Shown: piece by piece, positions 41,911 to 43,894 of the stretch | Layout: every line of letters starts with the position of its first letter | How positions within the stretch are numbered: the first letter of the stretch is position 1 | IMG/VR virus record: IMGVR_UViG_3300028920_000125 | Span: 1 to 43,894 of that record | Length of the DNA: 43,894 nt | Direction: 5' to 3' (one strand) | DNA from: a virus | Position numbers and translations under genes: made by a program | Notes under the pieces: model-generated | Seen by the model: only the letters and a program-made list of their open reading frames with translations | What the model was told of the DNA's origin: nothing | The model's database searches: none

Positions 41911-43829
41911 AACAGAAATTTACAGAAACTATATGCCCGCAGGCGAACGAGCGGCTGTGTGCCATGTGCCGCAAAAGCCAGCCATGGCGAGACGAGCATC
42001 GGGTATTTTATGACGTGCCTGCAGATTGGGATACGCGTTGCCCGTTTGCCACATTTCCGCCATTCACGACCCAACTAAAGACAGCAGCAAAAGCCGTCGC
42101 CAGAATTGCCGAAGCAGCAGTGTCAGGGAAGCCGATTACCGTGAAATCGGCGGAAGTGGAAAGGCGTGCAAGTATCTGCGGGACGTGCGACGAATACCAC
42201 AAGGGCCGATGCCGACTGTGCGGATGCAGGCTGAAAGCCAAGCGACGTCTTGCAACAGAAAAGTGCCCGGCTGGGAAATGGGAGATAAACGTATCCATCG
42301 TCATACCTGCTCGCGGGGAACAGGAAGAACTGCAGAAGACAATTGACTCAGCCAGGGCGGCCGGAGCGCAGGAAATCATTGTAGTCGATGACGGGGAAAA
42401 CGGGCCGTACCAGGGCGAAGACGTCAGTATCGTCAACGACCCGCCAGGGCAAGGACCAGCATTAAGCCGGAACGCCGGGCTCAATGCAGCAAAGGGCCAC
42501 GTGATCACCTTCAGCGATTCGCATGTTCGATTCCCTGCCAACAGTTTTCAGGAGTTCGCCGCTTGGGTAACAGACAAAAAGTGCCTCGGATCTGCCGCAA
42601 TACAGTCGCTCGACGGCCAACGCAACTGGACCGGATTTGGCGGCAGACTCATCAAGATCGACGCAGGATACGACGCGAGGCCGGTACAGAGGCCGGGCGA
42701 AACATGCACTGCGCTATATGGCTCTGTCTATGCCGCAACCCGTGAAACGTGGGGCCGAGTAGGTGGATGGCCGAAAACTCTGGCCTGGGGGTACAACGAA
42801 CAAGCACTATCCCTCGCTGCTCTCTTCGCCAACGTAGAAATCCGACCATATGAGCGCATGACGATATTGCATCGGTTCAAGAAGCGTTTCGGATACGCGA
42901 CATCAAATCGAAAATCCCACGCGAACAGAGTGCTCACTCACTGGTATCTGTTTGACGACTTCGCGGACAAGTGGGAAGCTATTTTCCGCGAACATCTGCC
43001 GCACGGTTGGAGGATCGCGGAACAATGCATGCAGCAAGACGAGTTTATCCAGGAGCGCGAGAAGTACCAAAACCTGAAGCGTGTATCAACAGAAGACGTC
43101 TATGAGACGATAGAAAGCAACAACGGGCAAGCGTTCCGTGCCTCACGAAGGCTGGATTCGCCGAGCGACAGGACGGTAGCGCTATTCACCCCGCATGCAC
43201 CAGGGCGGGAATCATTACTGCCAGGATACACCAAAGCAGTTGAGGAAGCAGGCTACCCAATTACACAGGCGTTCATGGTGGCTGATACACCACGGCCGGA
43301 CGTCAGGGAAGCGTTTCTTACAGCCGTCCACCTTAACGCTGACCCATTGTCTGAACGCTCCGCCCCAATTATGGCGCAACACATGGCCAACCTATGGAAC
43401 ATCGCAATCAACGCAGGGCTAGCCGATTCGTGCCAATGGGTGTGGAGCCTGGAAGACGACGTGGCACCAGAGCCCAACACATTGCAGCGCATGCTTGCAG
43501 CCGCACAACCAGGCGTGGGCATAGTAACGATAGGGCTACGGTCGAGGCAAGGGCATCTTATGGTGTATCCAATCAAGAGCGTTGACCCGTTCGCTATCGA
43601 CCGCAAGCGCAAGTACAAAAAGCAATCAGGCGTCGGCGAAGTGGGAAGCTGCCACGTCGGATGCACATTGATAAGGGCTGATCTACTGCGTAACTTTCGC
43701 TTCACCGCAACACCAAATAACGGCAGCGGCGGATACGGCCACGAATGGAGCTTGATGAAGGCGTGCCACCTACGACAGCTCAAGATCGTATGCGATTGGG
43801 ATATAGCAGCCACTCACCACGACACGTAA
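41907..43829 (+). CDS. Two-domain glycosyltransferase with N-terminal zinc-binding region
   Basis: This 640-residue protein starts at ATG 41907 overlapping the previous stop (ATGA). Residues 1-125 have Cys groups (CAMC; CGTCDEYHKGRCRLCGC ... CPAGKW) typical of a small phage zinc module. Residues ~127-340 form a GT2-type GT-A domain (VSIVIPARGEQEEL, EIIVVDDGENG, LSRNAGLNAAKGHVITF). Residues ~420-640 form a second nucleotide-sugar-transferase-like domain (TVALFTPHAPGRESLLPGYT, VWSLEDDVAPEPNTLQRMLA) with an EDD metal-binding-type motif. It probably glycosylates fibre or capsid proteins or modifies host surface sugar; late position favours virion proteins. Specificity unknown. Confidence 0.75.
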   Translation: MKQKFTETICPQANERLCAMCRKSQPWRDEHRVFYDVPADWDTRCPFATFPPFTTQLKTAAKAVARIAEAAVSGKPITVKSAEVERRASICGTCDEYHKGRCRLCGCRLKAKRRLATEKCPAGKWEINVSIVIPARGEQEELQKTIDSARAAGAQEIIVVDDGENGPYQGEDVSIVNDPPGQGPALSRNAGLNAAKGHVITFSDSHVRFPANSFQEFAAWVTDKKCLGSAAIQSLDGQRNWTGFGGRLIKIDAGYDARPVQRPGETCTALYGSVYAATRETWGRVGGWPKTLAWGYNEQALSLAALFANVEIRPYERMTILHRFKKRFGYATSNRKSHANRVLTHWYLFDDFADKWEAIFREHLPHGWRIAEQCMQQDEFIQEREKYQNLKRVSTEDVYETIESNNGQAFRASRRLDSPSDRTVALFTPHAPGRESLLPGYTKAVEEAGYPITQAFMVADTPRPDVREAFLTAVHLNADPLSERSAPIMAQHMANLWNIAINAGLADSCQWVWSLEDDVAPEPNTLQRMLAAAQPGVGIVTIGLRSRQGHLMVYPIKSVDPFAIDRKRKYKKQSGVGEVGSCHVGCTLIRADLLRNFRFTATPNNGSGGYGHEWSLMKACHLRQLKIVCDWDIAATHHDT

Positions 43830-43842
43830 GCAACTGAACACC

Positions 43843-43862
43843 AAGGACTTAGCGGGGTCCTT
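43843..43862 (+). other. Small hairpin before the junction gene
   Basis: AAGGAC (43843-43848) pairs with GTCCTT (43857-43862) around TTAGCGGG. It precedes the AAGAGGT ribosome binding site of the gene at 43878; no U-tract, so not a terminator. Confidence 0.3.
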
Positions 43863-43877
43863 CCAAGAGGTAAGCAA

Positions 43878-43894
43878 ATGCGGACAACCGGAAG
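43878..43894 (+). CDS. 5' end of the membrane protein gene that continues at the left edge
   Basis: ATG 43878 lies seven bases after AAGAGGT. Its first codons ATG CGG ACA ACC GGA AG join in frame to the 54-512 gene once one copy of the 12-base terminal repeat is removed (MRTTGSSENVKIWVPLYGT, then the residue at 54). Without collapsing the repeat the frame does not match, which supports a shared end or circular join. Confidence 0.65.
43883..43894 (+). repeat. 12-base right-end copy of the left end
   Basis: GACAACCGGAAG at 43883-43894 is identical to positions 2-13; position 1 (T) does not match the corresponding base (G). Either an assembly overlap of a circular or circularly permuted genome, or the trace of a short cohesive end. 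Confidence 0.7.

Overview
The window is an essentially complete, gene-dense genome of a tailed double-stranded DNA bacteriophage (Caudoviricetes) of about 43.9 kb. Every gene I can support reads on the + strand. The last 12 bases (43883-43894) repeat positions 2-13. Collapsing that repeat gives the first gene an in-frame ATG with a ribosome binding site at 43878, so the contig closes into a circle (or carries short matching ends) with the cut inside a gene. I see no integrase, excisionase, CI/Cro-type repressor or plasmid partition gene, so a virulent lifestyle is the simplest reading. The host cannot be read from the sequence. Base composition is mid-50s % GC by eye, with AGGAG-type ribosome binding sites and sigma70-like promoters; a Gram-negative-like bacterium is plausible but unproven.

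Layout. Positions 1-816 hold two membrane genes (lysis candidates), followed by a promoter and a strong intrinsic terminator (857-895). A first early operon (964-7612) starts at an apparently leaderless promoter. It carries a HExxH protein, small unknowns, a ribbon-helix-helix protein and a recombination block: NinB-like, Rad52-like annealing protein, SSB-like protein, RusA-like resolvase, DNA methyltransferase and HNH nuclease. A near-identical leaderless promoter with the same operator half-sites starts a second early operon at 7676, with many tiny genes, a secreted permuted papain-like hydrolase and a deoxyribosyltransferase-like protein. A third promoter (11406-11433) reads into a structured RNA leader and the replication genes (O-like initiator with an internal iteron/AT-rich origin candidate, small genes, YopX-like protein, DnaC-like loader). 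A fourth promoter (15472-15500) with a palindrome in its spacer reads into a tRNA-like element and another run of small, mostly Cys-rich or membrane genes, then TerS, an unknown gene and a GpA-type TerL. Next come a protein with a C-terminal sigma region 4-like helix-turn-helix, small genes and a GT-B glycosyltransferase.

A 170-base control region (23866-24036) separates this from the late operon, which again starts with an ATG at the predicted +1. The late genes run gpW-like joiner, lambda-type portal, three unusual genes (collagen-like, triple-repeat, tandem-repeat fibre-like), a prohead protease fused to the major capsid protein, a DUF2190-like cement protein, head-tail connectors, tail tube, tail chaperone with a -1 frameshift site, tape measure, fibre genes and a two-domain glycosyltransferase. 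The tape measure is 557 residues, which by the usual ~0.15 nm per residue suggests a siphovirus-like tail near 80-85 nm.

The most unusual features are these: (i) three promoters placed so that +1 falls on or next to the start codon; (ii) families of repeated stop/ribosome-binding-site/start junction modules that also encode the C-terminal tails of upstream proteins; (iii) two promoter-linked structured RNA candidates; (iv) a sigma-like protein just upstream of the late region; and (v) a very high number of small zinc-ribbon-like proteins.
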